Of a DNA stretch of 64,000 bases, positions 1 to 7,936 are shown piece by piece (positions within the stretch are counted from its first letter, which is position 1; each line of letters begins with the position of its first letter). The stretch spans positions 124,001 through 188,000 of the forward strand of contig NZ_FODV01000005.1 of NCBI RefSeq assembly GCF_900110465.1, in the 5' to 3' direction. The stretch comes from Halogranum amylolyticum (GTDB lineage Archaea > Halobacteriota > Halobacteria > Halobacteriales > Haloferacaceae). The notes under the pieces are model-generated. The model searched no databases. It was given only the letters and a program-made list of their open reading frames with translations, and had not been told where the DNA came from. The position numbers and the translations under genes are program-made.

Positions 1-2
1 GA

Positions 3-308
3 CTGCGCGACCGCGGGTTCACGAGCGTCGAGCAGACGAGCCAGCGATCCTTCTCCGTCGACGGTGCCGACGCGCGACTCGCGGCCTACGAGGGAGCGTA
101 TCCGCTCGGCGACGGAGTCGAACTCCGCGTCCAAGGGTGGCTCGCGGTCTGGCAGGTCGACGGTGACTTCCTCCTGGCGGGCGGTGCGTATCCGACACAC
201 GTTCACGACCCCGCGGGCGAGACGACCGACGCCGTCCGAGAGCAGCTCTCCCCGCAACGGTTCCGCGACGAACTGTTCGAGCTGATCCGGGCCGTCGAAC
301 GCCCGTGA
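3..308 (+). CDS. C-terminal part of a conserved haloarchaeal protein of unknown function (partial)
   Basis: This frame is open from the window edge to a TGA at 306-308 and gives about 101 residues of the C-terminus. The start lies outside the window. The fragment has alternating beta-strand-like segments (around RSFSVDG, ELRVQGWLAVW, DFLLAGGAYP) followed by an amphipathic helix (QRFRDELFELIRAV). This resembles haloarchaeal lipoproteins of the DUF6517 kind, but I cannot confirm the family without the N-terminus. It converges on the minus-strand dpsA gene 24 nt further on. No catalytic motif is visible. Codon use is typical of the window. It is probably a real gene; its function is unknown. Confidence 0.6.
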   Translation: MRDRGFTSVEQTSQRSFSVDGADARLAAYEGAYPLGDGVELRVQGWLAVWQVDGDFLLAGGAYPTHVHDPAGETTDAVREQLSPQRFRDELFELIRAVERP

Positions 309-332
309 GCGGATCGACCTCTCCGTCCGGTC

Positions 333-881
333 TCAGTGCGTCGCCTCTTCGAGCACGAGCGTATCGTCTTCGAGGTAGTGTTCGATTCGGTGGGCGAACT
401 CTTCGAGTTCGACGAGGTGGAGACGGAGCATCTCGGCGGTGGCGTGGTCGCCGAGGCTCGTCGCCAGTTCGATATGTTCGCGGACGGTCTCGATGATGTC
501 GCCGTACATCTCCATATCGTTCGACAGCGAGGTCCGGACGTCGTAGACGTCGTTGTCCTCGGGCGAGACTGGTGCCGCCTCCTGGAGGTCTTTCATCCCC
601 GAGATCGGGACGCCGCCGAGCGCCTGCACGCGCTCTGCGAGTTCGTCGGCCGCCTCTTCTGCCTCTTCGGCGGCCTCCCCGAGGAACTCGTGGACCTCGA
701 GGAACTCCGCACCCTCGACGTTCCAGTGGTGCTTCTTCAGCTGGTGGTACAGCACGTACGTCGCCGCCAGGTCCGTGTTCAGCGCGTCGACGAGCTGTTC
801 GGCCTTCTCCTGATCGAGTCGGAGCGCCGGACTCGTTTCGACTGTTCCTGCCTGTTGTCTGACCTTTGCTTGTTTGCTCAT
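333..881 (-). CDS. dpsA: DNA-protecting ferritin-like protein DpsA
   Basis: Predicted 182-residue Dps/bacterioferritin-like four-helix protein, which oxidises and stores iron and protects DNA under iron or oxidative stress in halophiles. The helix with LYHQLKKHHWNVEG (about residues 44-57), then FLEVHEFLGEAAEEAEEAADELAER, carries the His/Asp/Glu residues expected of a Dps inter-subunit ferroxidase site. The C-terminal helix ends in HRIEHYLEDDTL. Length fits DpsA. I chose the ATG at 879-881 (MSKQAKVRQQ); an in-frame ATG at 888-890 would add three residues. It is transcribed away from the poly-glutamate gene at 991, so the 109-nt gap probably holds two divergent promoters. The nearby Rieske gene has a DtxR-like palindrome, so iron-linked control is plausible here, though I saw no copy of that palindrome at dpsA. 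Confidence 0.93.
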   Translation of the reverse strand: MSKQAKVRQQAGTVETSPALRLDQEKAEQLVDALNTDLAATYVLYHQLKKHHWNVEGAEFLEVHEFLGEAAEEAEEAADELAERVQALGGVPISGMKDLQEAAPVSPEDNDVYDVRTSLSNDMEMYGDIIETVREHIELATSLGDHATAEMLRLHLVELEEFAHRIEHYLEDDTLVLEEATH

Positions 882-990
882 CACACACATGGTACGGCGG
901 CAACCGTCTTAGAACTGCGTGACTATCGATGGCATTGGAACGTTCGCCGCGGCCGACACACCTATCACTCACGAACGGTGACGAACTCCC

Positions 991-1242
991 ATGACCGAGC
1001 GCGACGTGACCGTCGACCTCGAAGTCGAGGTCGAAGTCGACACCGAGGAACTGGAGATCGAGACGAGCGGCAAACAAGAGGTCGAGGCAGAACTGGACGC
1101 CGAGGGCGTGTCCATCGAGGTGGAAGCGGAGATCGCGGTCGAAGAGGAAGAAGAGGAAGAAGAGGAAGAAGAGGAAGAAGAGGAAGAAGAGGAAGAAGAG
1201 GAAGAAGAGGAAGAAGAGGAAGAAGAGGAAGAAGAGGACTGA
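991..1242 (+). CDS. Small acidic protein with a 32-residue poly-glutamate tail
   Basis: An 83-residue protein of unknown function. Residues 1-50 alternate hydrophobic and acidic residues (DVTVDLEVEVEVD, then GVSIEVEAEIAVE), which suggests an amphipathic beta structure. Residues 51-82 are 32 consecutive glutamates, followed by a final Asp. The tail is encoded by a 9-bp unit GAAGAGGAA repeated about 10.7 times (1141-1236). The GAA-rich pattern differs from the GAG preference of neighbouring genes, so the tail probably grew by slippage. ATG at 991. It lies between divergent dpsA and the Rieske gene. No enzyme motif is visible. Being entirely acidic it could bind cations or basic proteins, but that is inference. 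Confidence 0.7.
   Translation: MTERDVTVDLEVEVEVDTEELEIETSGKQEVEAELDAEGVSIEVEAEIAVEEEEEEEEEEEEEEEEEEEEEEEEEEEEEEEED
1141..1236 (+). repeat. Tandem 9-bp coding repeat (GAAGAGGAA)n, about 10.7 copies
   Basis: An uninterrupted run of the 9-mer GAAGAGGAA encodes 32 glutamates at the end of the preceding gene. Copies are identical, which suggests recent expansion or continuing slippage. The repeat unit is a multiple of three, so length changes keep the frame. Confidence 0.95.
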
Positions 1243-1316
1243 GCGCCCGCTCGGAACCGGCCGTTCGAAGCGACGCGTCGTTCGAAACGACGCGTTCCGT
1301 GATGACGACAGCTATT

Positions 1317-1330
1317 TTAGGCCGGCCTAA
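1317..1330. promoter_or_regulatory. Perfect 14-bp palindrome TTAGGCCGGCCTAA, DtxR-like operator candidate
   Basis: TTAGGCCGGCCTAA is a perfect palindrome ending 12 nt before the Rieske gene ATG at 1343. It overlaps the likely TATA element (CTATTTTAG, 1312-1320), so a bound protein should block transcription. The half-site TTAGG/CCTAA resembles operators of the DtxR/IdeR/SirR family of iron or manganese regulators. This is inference from sequence only. Confidence 0.55.
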
Positions 1331-1342
1331 CAATTTTGCCTC

Positions 1343-1918
1343 ATGCGCGACCCTGCTCGAGTGACACTCGAGACGGAGAACGACGAGCGGACCGTCCGCG
1401 TTCACGACGACGAAGGAGAACTCGACGTCGACGATGCCACGTTCCGGTTCGCAGTGCGAGGGAACGAGACGGCTTCAGAGACGAGCGGCGAAGACGGGGA
1501 CGGTGTCGACGACACCGACAGTTTCGCCAGCGAGGAGACCACCGACCCCAAGAGCGATCCCCACTATCTCGCCGCGGTCGAAGACATCCCCACGAACGGA
1601 ACGCTCCGATTCGAGGTGTACGACGGACAGTACGGCGTCGAGGGCATTCTCCAGCGGACCGACGGCGACGTTCTCGCGTGGGAGAACTCCTGTCCGCACG
1701 AACCGGAGGTTCGGTTGGACAAGGGGTTCGGCGCGCTCGTCAACGACGGACAACTCGTCTGCCACAAACACGGTGCTCGTTTCGACTGCGACGACGGCTT
1801 CTGTACTCGCGGGCCGTGCCGCGGATCGATGCTCGACGCGATCGAGGTGGAAGTCCGTGACGAAACAGTGTTCCTCGCAGACGAACGGTTCGAGGCTGGT
1901 CACTGTCTGGATAACTAG
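1343..1918 (+). CDS. Rieske [2Fe-2S] domain protein with acidic N-terminal extension
   Basis: A 191-residue protein with a Rieske-type ferredoxin domain at about residues 72-185. The cluster ligands are visible: C117-P-H119 and C140-H-K-H143, with 20 residues between the two pairs, as in the family. The ARF after the second pair is also typical. The first 70 residues are an acidic, Ser/Thr/Asp-rich extension without a signal peptide or membrane segment, so the protein is probably cytoplasmic and acts as an electron carrier. No oxygenase or cytochrome partner is adjacent. The gene is likely leaderless, with a TATA-like element at 1312-1320 overlapping a perfect palindrome, so metal- or redox-responsive control is likely. 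ATG at 1343 is the first in frame. Confidence 0.85.
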   Translation: MRDPARVTLETENDERTVRVHDDEGELDVDDATFRFAVRGNETASETSGEDGDGVDDTDSFASEETTDPKSDPHYLAAVEDIPTNGTLRFEVYDGQYGVEGILQRTDGDVLAWENSCPHEPEVRLDKGFGALVNDGQLVCHKHGARFDCDDGFCTRGPCRGSMLDAIEVEVRDETVFLADERFEAGHCLDN

Positions 1919-1962
1919 CTGTCTTGGATAACTAGCCGTCGTTCGTTTCGTGGACCGCACCT

Positions 1963-2316
1963 TCACCGCCCGAGTGCCGCCAAGACGACGCCCCCGAGGT
2001 CCACCCGAGCAGGGTCGACGCCGAGCACGCGGGAGACGAGGCCTGGTCGGATATCCGGACCGGCGCGAGCGATGCTGCCACCGCGGACTCTGACGTCGAC
2101 AGTCACGTCACTTCGGACCAACCCTCGTTCGACGAGCTGTGACGGGACGTTGTCGGTCCCACGGAGCAACTCTAGAGCCGTTCGGAGGTCCGGTGCGTCG
2201 ACGACGACGAGGTCACCGTACCCCGTGATGTGGACATCAGTGCCGGCGAGGCTGATCGTCAGATCGGCGGTGACGTCGAGCGCGCGTTCGGAACGCGAGC
2301 GCTCGTCGATACTCAC
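1963..2316 (-). CDS. Conserved haloarchaeal protein of unknown function (second gene of a pair)
   Basis: A 117-residue protein that I do not recognise. It starts with an ATG at 2314-2316 that overlaps the TGA of the upstream gene (ATGA), so the two are almost certainly cotranscribed and translationally coupled. The sequence alternates beta strands (LTISLAGTDVHITGYGDLVVVDA) and a helix (LRTALELLRG), with a later strand VTVDVRVRGG and a Gly/Pro-rich C-terminus. There is no signal peptide or membrane helix. The compact alpha/beta layout suggests a small binding domain. It converges with the Rieske gene. Confidence 0.7.
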   Translation of the reverse strand: MSIDERSRSERALDVTADLTISLAGTDVHITGYGDLVVVDAPDLRTALELLRGTDNVPSQLVERGLVRSDVTVDVRVRGGSIARAGPDIRPGLVSRVLGVDPARVDLGGVVLAALGR

Positions 2317-2567
2317 GACTGGCCGCGCTTGCCTTTCTGGCTCTGGTCACGCGTTCGGATTCGGAGTGTTCCGTTCAGTCGCCAATGGGCGTGGTCGGCA
2401 TCGTCACCCGCGTGGCTGGGGACGTCGACTTCCATCTCTTCGAACTCGTAGCTGATCTCGGCTTCTCTGCCCGTCAGTCGCTCGTACAGTCCCTCGGCGA
2501 GTTCGGGCCACGTTCGGGTCGCTCCAGACATCGATTCAGAGTCGGATGACGTGTCGTTGACGCTCAT
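2313..2567 (-). CDS. Small conserved haloarchaeal protein of unknown function (first gene of a pair)
   Basis: An 84-residue acidic protein beginning MSVNDTSSDS. The core WPELAEGLYERLTGREAEI reads as an amphipathic helix, followed by strand-like segments (ISYEFEEMEVDVPS and HWRLNGTLRIRTRD). The tail is basic and polar. An upstream TTG at 2571-2573 is in frame, but the ATG at 2565-2567 is preferred; a further internal ATG would begin at MSGATRTW. The stop codon overlaps the start of the next gene. Upstream on this strand the DNA is AT-rich (about 2580-2650), consistent with a promoter. Function unknown; the tight pairing suggests the two proteins act together. Confidence 0.7.
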   Translation of the reverse strand: MSVNDTSSDSESMSGATRTWPELAEGLYERLTGREAEISYEFEEMEVDVPSHAGDDADHAHWRLNGTLRIRTRDQSQKGKRGQS

Positions 2568-2657
2568 GGTCAAAGAAGAGTAGGTGAGCAGAGAACATAA
2601 CTATTTGCCAACTACAGACAAATGAAAGAAAGTCTGTTGCTGACGATAGTCTGTATT

Positions 2658-3377
2658 CTACTCGTAGCGAGCGAACGTGAGGTAGGCCGTGTGACCGACG
2701 CCCGCCGTCGACGGGCGCGACCCTCGCTCGCCGAAGTCCATCTGTCGTTGGATCGTCTCGAACGTCTCGATGTCCGTCAGCTCCGCCTCGCGCGCCGCCT
2801 CCACCGAGGCGCGGGAGTTCTCGACGAACGGCGAGTAGACGGCGACGAAGCCGCCGGAGACCAAGAGGTCCGGCGCGCGTTCGACGACCTCCGGCGCGTT
2901 CTCCGTGTCGAGCGTGAGCAGATCGAACCCCGAGAGCTCCTCGAGGTGGTCGGTGACGTCGCCGGTGCGGACGTCGACGCGGTCAGCCACGCCGGCCAGT
3001 TCCATGTTCTCGCGGGCGACGTCGGCGAACTCGGCGTCGCGTTCGTAGGTGGTCACCTCGGCGCCGAGACGCCCGAGGTACGCCGAGAGGACGCCCGTCC
3101 CGGTGCCGGCGTCGAGGACGCGGTCACCCATCGCCGCCCCGGTGTGACCGACGACGAGACCCACGTCGCGAGGCATCATCGGCGCGCCGGTGCGCTCGAA
3201 GTGGTTGAACAGGTCCGGTCCGCGCGGTTCCCGGACGACGAACTCGTCGCCCAGATGTGACTCCAGCACCTGTCCGGGTTCGACGTCTTCGGGGATGTCG
3301 ACGATGCCGAGGTCGGTGTGGAGCTCCCCACCCGGTGCACGGAGATACTCCCGGTCGCCGTGGACGAGGAGGATCAC
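2658..3377 (-). CDS. trmI: tRNA (adenine-N1)-methyltransferase TrmI
   Basis: A 239-residue class I SAM methyltransferase matching archaeal TrmI, which makes m1A at positions 57/58 of tRNA. The N-terminal 75 residues are a small beta domain ([12 protein letters not shown]...). The SAM-binding loop is [11 protein letters not shown] at about 88-98, followed by the acidic end of strand beta2 (YERD, about 111-114). [13 protein letters not shown] near 151-163 is the family's catalytic-region motif. Length is close to the archaeal norm. The start is GTG (3375-3377), overlapping the TGA of nac (GTGA), so translation is coupled. The nac-trmI order links co-translational folding with tRNA modification and suggests one promoter above nac. 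Confidence 0.9.
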   Translation of the reverse strand: MILLVHGDREYLRAPGGELHTDLGIVDIPEDVEPGQVLESHLGDEFVVREPRGPDLFNHFERTGAPMMPRDVGLVVGHTGAAMGDRVLDAGTGTGVLSAYLGRLGAEVTTYERDAEFADVARENMELAGVADRVDVRTGDVTDHLEELSGFDLLTLDTENAPEVVERAPDLLVSGGFVAVYSPFVENSRASVEAAREAELTDIETFETIQRQMDFGERGSRPSTAGVGHTAYLTFARYE

Positions 3378-3781
3378 TCCAGTCGCGAGATGGCGGCCGC
3401 GAGGTCGCCGTTCTCGGCTTCGAGCGCTTCGCGCGCCTCGTCCTTACCGACGCCCGCGCGCTGGGCGACGATCTGGACGTCCGAGTCGGGGATCTCCGAA
3501 TCTGCCTCGGATGCGCTCTCGTCCTGCTCGCCGGCCTCGACGGCGCTCGCGCCGCCGGCGTCGCCGCCCGCACCCCGGGGGCGCGACTCGGGTTCGCCGA
3601 CGACCTGGTAGGTCTCCTGTCCCTGCGCGTCCATCCGGGTGACCTGCGCACCGGAGAACACGAGCTCTTCGTCTTCGGTTCGGATGATGACCTCCTCGGC
3701 TTCGAGCTCCGTCACGTCGATGCCCATCTGCTTCATCATCTGCTTCATCTTCCGCGGGTTCATACCGCCGCCTCCAAACAT
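3374..3781 (-). CDS. nac: Nascent polypeptide-associated complex protein (archaeal NAC)
   Basis: A 135-residue archaeal NAC alpha homologue. It binds ribosomes as a homodimer near the exit tunnel and shields nascent chains. The start is [20 protein letters not shown], with the Met/Lys-rich N-terminal helix typical of archaeal NAC. The NAC beta domain follows at about residues 20-65 ([26 protein letters not shown]). A Gly/Glu/Ser-rich linker leads to a C-terminal UBA domain at about 98-135 ([20 protein letters not shown]). ATG at 3779-3781. Its stop overlaps the GTG of trmI. The divergent Tat propeller gene starts 100 nt away at 3881. Confidence 0.92.
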   Translation of the reverse strand: MFGGGGMNPRKMKQMMKQMGIDVTELEAEEVIIRTEDEELVFSGAQVTRMDAQGQETYQVVGEPESRPRGAGGDAGGASAVEAGEQDESASEADSEIPDSDVQIVAQRAGVGKDEAREALEAENGDLAAAISRLE

Positions 3782-3880
3782 ACCTGGAGAGTCGGGTGCC
3801 GGTACAAAAAGGGTGACGAACCCGCGGCTTTCGGCGCCGCCGACGTCAGCTATTTGTCCGGTTGCTCTGTAGCCGGGGAT

Positions 3881-5125
3881 ATGGTCCTCGATTCTCCCTC
3901 CCGTCGGTCGCTCCTCGGTGTCGGGTCGGCCGTCGTCGCCGGCGGTCTCTCCAGTTCGTTGCTCGCGACGACCGGCGACGCACAGTCGGCTACGTCCGAG
4001 TCGACGTTCACAGACTGGCCGCTCGAACGCTGCGACCCCGCCGGAACGGGCTACGACCCGGATGCGACGGGACCGGGACCGACCGTACGAGAGAAGTGGC
4101 GCGTCGAACTCGACGACTTCCGCGGCGGACGTGCCTCGCCGATCCTCGTCGACGACACGCTGTACGTCGTCGGCGGCGGCGTGGCCGCGCTGGGCCCGGA
4201 ACGCGGCGACGTCCGCTTTCACCACGAAGGCCCCTACCGGTCGAGTCCCGCCGTCGCACCTGCCGAGGCGTACACCTCGGAGACGCTCGTTCTCGCCGGC
4301 GCTCGGGGGTACGTCGGTCTGAACGCGCGAGGCGGCAGAGAACTGTTCGGCCGACGGGTCGGCTTCGAGCGCTGGTGGCAGGGCGGCGACGAACCCGAGT
4401 TCTCCACGTTCGGCCCACCCACCGCCTCGCCGCCCGTCGCAGTCGACGGCGTCGTCTACGTCGCGGACGCCTCGGCGGACAGACTCGCCGCCGTCGACCC
4501 GAGCAACGGCCGGGAGCACTGGTCGACAGAGGTCGGGAGAGAGAGCTACGGCGGCCACCCCGGCCGTCCCGCCGTCCTCGACGGCACGCTCTACGTCAGC
4601 TACTGGCCCAACAGCGCCGCTGCGTACGACACGGAGACGGGCGAGCGTCTGTGGCGTAGCGAAGTGAAAGAGCAGAGCGTCCTCCCCCCGACTGCGACAG
4701 CCGAGGGAGTCCTCGTCCCCGACAGAACCGGCGTGACGGCGCTCGACCGCGAAGACGGGAGCGAACGGTGGCGGTACGACCACGGCGGCAACGTCACCGA
4801 CGGGGCCGTCGCCGTCGCCGAGGGGACGGTCTTCGTCACCTCCAACACCGACGAGCGGTTCGTCCACGCGGTCGACCTGGAGACCGGCGAGGAGCGGTGG
4901 CGGACGCCGAACGTCGCCGGCGAGACGGTCCCGGTCGTCGCCGACGGCGTCGTCTACGTCTCTGCACGCGGCTACGACGAACTCGTGGCGGTCGACGCCG
5001 ACACCGGCGACGTCCACTGGCGCTTCGAGGCGGAGTACGGCGTCGGCACACCCGCGGTGAGCGACGGCGTGCTGTTCCTCGCCGGCGGCTATCGGTCGGT
5101 CTACGCGCTGGAGGCGGGGCGATGA
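3881..5125 (+). CDS. Tat-exported PQQ-like beta-propeller protein
   Basis: A 414-residue protein with repeated PQQ-enzyme-like blades, for example [35 protein letters not shown] and [20 protein letters not shown]. These have the typical pattern of a strand, then GVVYV, then a D-x-x-x-G-x-x-x-W turn. The N-terminus has a twin-arginine signal (SRRSLLGVG at residues 7-15, then a hydrophobic stretch), so it is exported folded through Tat. There is no lipobox cysteine. It has no PQQ ligands I can identify, so it is probably a binding scaffold like BamB rather than a dehydrogenase. ATG at 3881 sets the Tat signal at the N-terminus. The stop overlaps the next gene (ATGA), which encodes a membrane protein. 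Confidence 0.85.
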   Translation: MVLDSPSRRSLLGVGSAVVAGGLSSSLLATTGDAQSATSESTFTDWPLERCDPAGTGYDPDATGPGPTVREKWRVELDDFRGGRASPILVDDTLYVVGGGVAALGPERGDVRFHHEGPYRSSPAVAPAEAYTSETLVLAGARGYVGLNARGGRELFGRRVGFERWWQGGDEPEFSTFGPPTASPPVAVDGVVYVADASADRLAAVDPSNGREHWSTEVGRESYGGHPGRPAVLDGTLYVSYWPNSAAAYDTETGERLWRSEVKEQSVLPPTATAEGVLVPDRTGVTALDREDGSERWRYDHGGNVTDGAVAVAEGTVFVTSNTDERFVHAVDLETGEERWRTPNVAGETVPVVADGVVYVSARGYDELVAVDADTGDVHWRFEAEYGVGTPAVSDGVLFLAGGYRSVYALEAGR

Positions 5126-5961
5126 GCGCAGTCGACGACGGTGCGACCGACGTCGATGCCCAGACGCCGACCACGCCGCGCGACCGGCGACTCACCGCGA
5201 CGGGACTCCTCGGCGACGCGGCCCGGCGGGCGGGGCGTTCGCCTGTGCTCCTCCTTCCCTTCCTCGTCGCCGGTCTCGTGCTGGCGGGCGTCGACTACCT
5301 CCGCGTCCGCGACCCGGTCCCCGTGCAGGTCACCCCCTACTCGCTCTCGGAGGGATTCACCGTCAGAGCGTCGCTGTACCCGACGGGGACGTCGCGGACG
5401 ACGACGGCGCTCGACGCGCTGGTCGATCTGAAACTGCAGTATCTCGCGTGGGTCGTCGGCCTCGAACTGCTCTCCGTGCTCGCGGTGGTCGTCGCCGGCG
5501 GCGTCGTCGTCGCCCGGGTCACCGACGTCCCGCTGTCGGTCGGCAGCGTCGTCCGGTACGGCGCGTTCGTCGTCGCGCTCGCGGCGGTGCCGTCGGTGAA
5601 CTTCTCCGGCGCGAGCGCCGTCGTCGGTCTGGTGCTCCTCGTCCCGGCGTACTACGTGAGCGTCCGCCTGTTCGCCCTCCCGGCGCTCCTGATCCGGGGC
5701 GACGGGTTCCGGACCGCCGCGCGGCGGAGTTGGACGCTCGTGGCGGGTATCGGCTGGTCGGTGTTCGGCCTCCTCGTGGCGCTCGGCGTCGTCTACTCGC
5801 TCTCGGCGCTCGTTCCCGTGGTGGGTCCCGCGCTGAGTACGACCGTCGCCGGGACGCTCCACGCCGTCGCGCTCGGACTGCTCGTCGACCGTGCACGAAG
5901 CGGTCTGAACGCCGCGGGAGCATCGAACGCGACGACGAACCCGGCGAACCCGTCGGACTGA
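5122..5961 (+). CDS. Multi-pass membrane protein coupled to the exported propeller
   Basis: A 279-residue membrane protein with about six hydrophobic segments: [93 protein letters not shown] and [16 protein letters not shown]. An extracytoplasmic loop lies between the first two. The first 35 residues are soluble and polar. The layout, with amphipathic stretches such as [15 protein letters not shown] before a membrane helix, recalls the DUF7847/YciC-like glycerophosphodiester-type membrane families, but I cannot assign a function. The start ATG overlaps the TGA of the propeller gene, so the two form an operon and may form a complex at the membrane. Confidence 0.8.
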   Translation: MSAVDDGATDVDAQTPTTPRDRRLTATGLLGDAARRAGRSPVLLLPFLVAGLVLAGVDYLRVRDPVPVQVTPYSLSEGFTVRASLYPTGTSRTTTALDALVDLKLQYLAWVVGLELLSVLAVVVAGGVVVARVTDVPLSVGSVVRYGAFVVALAAVPSVNFSGASAVVGLVLLVPAYYVSVRLFALPALLIRGDGFRTAARRSWTLVAGIGWSVFGLLVALGVVYSLSALVPVVGPALSTTVAGTLHAVALGLLVDRARSGLNAAGASNATTNPANPSD

Positions 5962-5996
5962 CCCACCTTCTTGTAGGTTCGTTCCGAGTTTCGACC

Positions 5997-6773
5997 ATGT
6001 ATCTCGCAGACCAGACGTGGCCGGATCTCGGTGACTACGTCGCATCGGAGTCCGTCGCCGTCGTCCCGCTGGGGTCGACCGAACAGCACGGACCGCATCT
6101 ACCGCTCTCGACCGACCACGTCATCGCCGAGTCGCTGGCGCGGGAGGTCGCCGACCGTACCGGGTTCCTCTGTACGCCGACGGTCAACGTCGGCGTCAGT
6201 CCGCACCACCGCCAGTTTCACGGGACGATGTGGGTAGACGCGCCGCAGTTCCGCGACTACGTCGAGTCGCTCACCCGGAACCTGACGTACCACGGCGTCG
6301 ACCGGGTCGTCTACGTCAACGCTCACGGCGGCAACGTCCAACATCTGCGCGAGGTCGGCCGCCGCCTCCGCGACGACCGCGAGGCGTACTGCGTCGAGTG
6401 GATGTGGGACGAGTCGATCCCGGAACTCGTCGAGGAGCTGTTCGAGACGCCCGGCCCACACGGCGGGCCGAAGGAGACGTCGATGCTGCTGCATCTTGAC
6501 CGCGAACACGTCCGAGAGGACCGCATCGAGGACGCCGCGACGGGGGGTTGTCGGCGGTTTCCCGAGGACGCCGACACCATCCGCCACGGCGCGAGCACGT
6601 TCTACGACGCCATCGACAACACCGACAACGGCGTCCTCGGCGACCAGCGGGACGCGTCGGCCGAGAAGGGCGAACGGCTGTTCGAGGCGGCGACGGCCCA
6701 ACTGGTGCAGCTACTGGAGTGGGTCGACGCCCAGCCGTTCGAGGATCTGATGCCGAAGCCACACGTCGAGTGA
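5997..6773 (+). CDS. arfB: Creatininase-family metal hydrolase, probably ArfB-like formamide hydrolase
   Basis: A 258-residue creatininase-superfamily enzyme. Metal-binding and active-site motifs are visible: GSTEQHGPHLPLSTDH at about residues 26-41 (E29, H31, D40) and VNAHGGN near 116-122, plus a late conserved Glu in GGPKETSM. In archaea the closest characterised relative is ArfB, which removes formate from the formylamino pyrimidine intermediate of riboflavin and F420 synthesis. Creatininase itself and mycofactocin MftE are more distant. ATG at 5997 begins MYLADQTWPDLGDYV, as in haloarchaeal homologues. The gene is monocistronic on sequence evidence. The exact substrate is inference, but the fold assignment is firm. 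Confidence 0.78.
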   Translation: MYLADQTWPDLGDYVASESVAVVPLGSTEQHGPHLPLSTDHVIAESLAREVADRTGFLCTPTVNVGVSPHHRQFHGTMWVDAPQFRDYVESLTRNLTYHGVDRVVYVNAHGGNVQHLREVGRRLRDDREAYCVEWMWDESIPELVEELFETPGPHGGPKETSMLLHLDREHVREDRIEDAATGGCRRFPEDADTIRHGASTFYDAIDNTDNGVLGDQRDASAEKGERLFEAATAQLVQLLEWVDAQPFEDLMPKPHVE

Positions 6774-6915
6774 TTCAGCAGAGCGCGGACGCGCGCGTCG
6801 CTGGCGAACCGCGTGTGCGTCCTCCGAACTTCGTCCCGACGGTCGAGTGAGCGTTCACTCGCTCCGAGCGGTCGACGAGAGAAAACCTCCGTCTCGAGAC
6901 TGTTTATTTCTAAAG

Positions 6916-6937
6916 ACTGTGTATTTACCCACACAGT
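6916..6937. promoter_or_regulatory. Inverted repeat ACTGTGT-N8-ACACAGT upstream of the DUF4397 lipoprotein gene
   Basis: Two perfect 7-bp arms (6916-6922 and 6931-6937) are separated by an AT-rich 8-nt spacer, just downstream of a TATA-like TGTTTATTTC (6901-6910). The site lies about 83 nt upstream of the lipoprotein ATG. It may be an operator or part of a leader hairpin. Confidence 0.4.
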
Positions 6938-7019
6938 TAGTCACGGTATTCAGAACTGTTTCGGGCCGAATTTGGGACAACCTTCAGATTCCAAGAGCGA
7001 CTATACTCGAGTCGACGAC

Positions 7020-7829
7020 ATGAACTCACAAAGACGAAACGTACTCAAGGCTGCTGGCGGTCTCGTCCTCGTCGGAGGACTCGCCGGTTGTGCGGGTGGC
7101 GACGGTGGAGACGGAGCGACAGAGACCACGGCGGGCACCGAGACGGAGACGCCGATGGGCACCGAGACGGGGACGCCCGAGGGGACGGAGACGGAGACCG
7201 GGACGCCGGACGGTGAGACCGGGATGGTGCGAGTGGCACACGCCTCACCGGACGCGCCGAACGTCGACGTCTACGTCGACGGCGACGTCGTCCTCGAGGA
7301 CGTCCCGTTCCGCACGGTGAGCGACTACCTCGACGTTCCGACCGGGACGCGGACGGTCACCATCACCGCCGCGGGCGACGAGGAGACGGTCGCCTTCGAG
7401 GGCGACGTCGAGGTCGGCGCAGGGGCGTACACCGTCGCCGCGATCGGCGAGTTGACGAGCGAGGATACGGAGTTCCAGCCGCTCGTCGTCGAGGACGACC
7501 TCAGCGACCCCGCCTCGGAGTCCGCACGGGTGACGCTGGTCCACGCCTCACCCGACGCACCCGCCGTCGACGTCACCGCCGGCGACGGCGAGACGGTCGT
7601 CTTCGACGGCGTCGCGTTCGGCGAGACGGGAACGGCGGAAGTCCCCGCCGGCGACTACACCCTCGAGATCCGCGGTGACACCGACTCGAACGACGGCGAG
7701 GTCGTCACGACGGTCGACGTGACGCTCGAGGGCGGCGCGGTCTACAGCGCGTTCGCACTCGGCTACCTCTCGCCGGACGACGAACCGGCCAGCGAGTCGT
7801 TCGGAGTGGAACTGGTCCAGAACAACTAG
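7020..7829 (+). CDS. Surface lipoprotein with two DUF4397 domains
   Basis: A 269-residue secreted protein. The N-terminus has MNSQRRNVLKAAGG, a twin-arginine signal, then a hydrophobic stretch ending in the lipobox LAGCAGG (Cys about residue 23). It is therefore probably Tat-exported and lipid-anchored. A Thr/Glu/Gly-rich spacer of about 45 residues follows (repeats of TETETPMGTETGT type). Two tandem DUF4397 repeats are visible: VRVAHASPDAPNVDVYVDG near residue 69 and VTLVHASPDAPAVDVTAGDG near 172. Each has the HASPDAP signature. The function of DUF4397 is unknown; it is common in cell-surface proteins and probably mediates binding. ATG at 7020 places the signal correctly. An inverted repeat at 6916-6937 may control it. 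Confidence 0.88.
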   Translation: MNSQRRNVLKAAGGLVLVGGLAGCAGGDGGDGATETTAGTETETPMGTETGTPEGTETETGTPDGETGMVRVAHASPDAPNVDVYVDGDVVLEDVPFRTVSDYLDVPTGTRTVTITAAGDEETVAFEGDVEVGAGAYTVAAIGELTSEDTEFQPLVVEDDLSDPASESARVTLVHASPDAPAVDVTAGDGETVVFDGVAFGETGTAEVPAGDYTLEIRGDTDSNDGEVVTTVDVTLEGGAVYSAFALGYLSPDDEPASESFGVELVQNN

Positions 7830-7936
7830 GTCGACCCGCCGACTTCGGCCCTCTCTTTTCGACGCATTCGTTGACAGCTCTCCGACAGAAACCGGCTTCT
7901 GAAAAGACTGAAACGTCGGGGTAGAGACCACCGAGT

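Noticed and set aside
336..1364. Plus-strand frame of 342 codons over dpsA and the poly-glutamate gene
   Set aside because: Its product is a complement of dpsA followed by a GRRGRRGRR run from the tandem repeat, so not a real protein.
2622..3260. Plus-strand frame opposite trmI
   Set aside because: Antisense to a clear methyltransferase with SAM motif; low-complexity Arg/Glu/Val product.
3374..5017. Extending the nac reading frame far upstream on the minus strand
   Set aside because: The NAC family starts at MFGGGGMNP (3781); upstream sequence is antisense to the Tat propeller gene.
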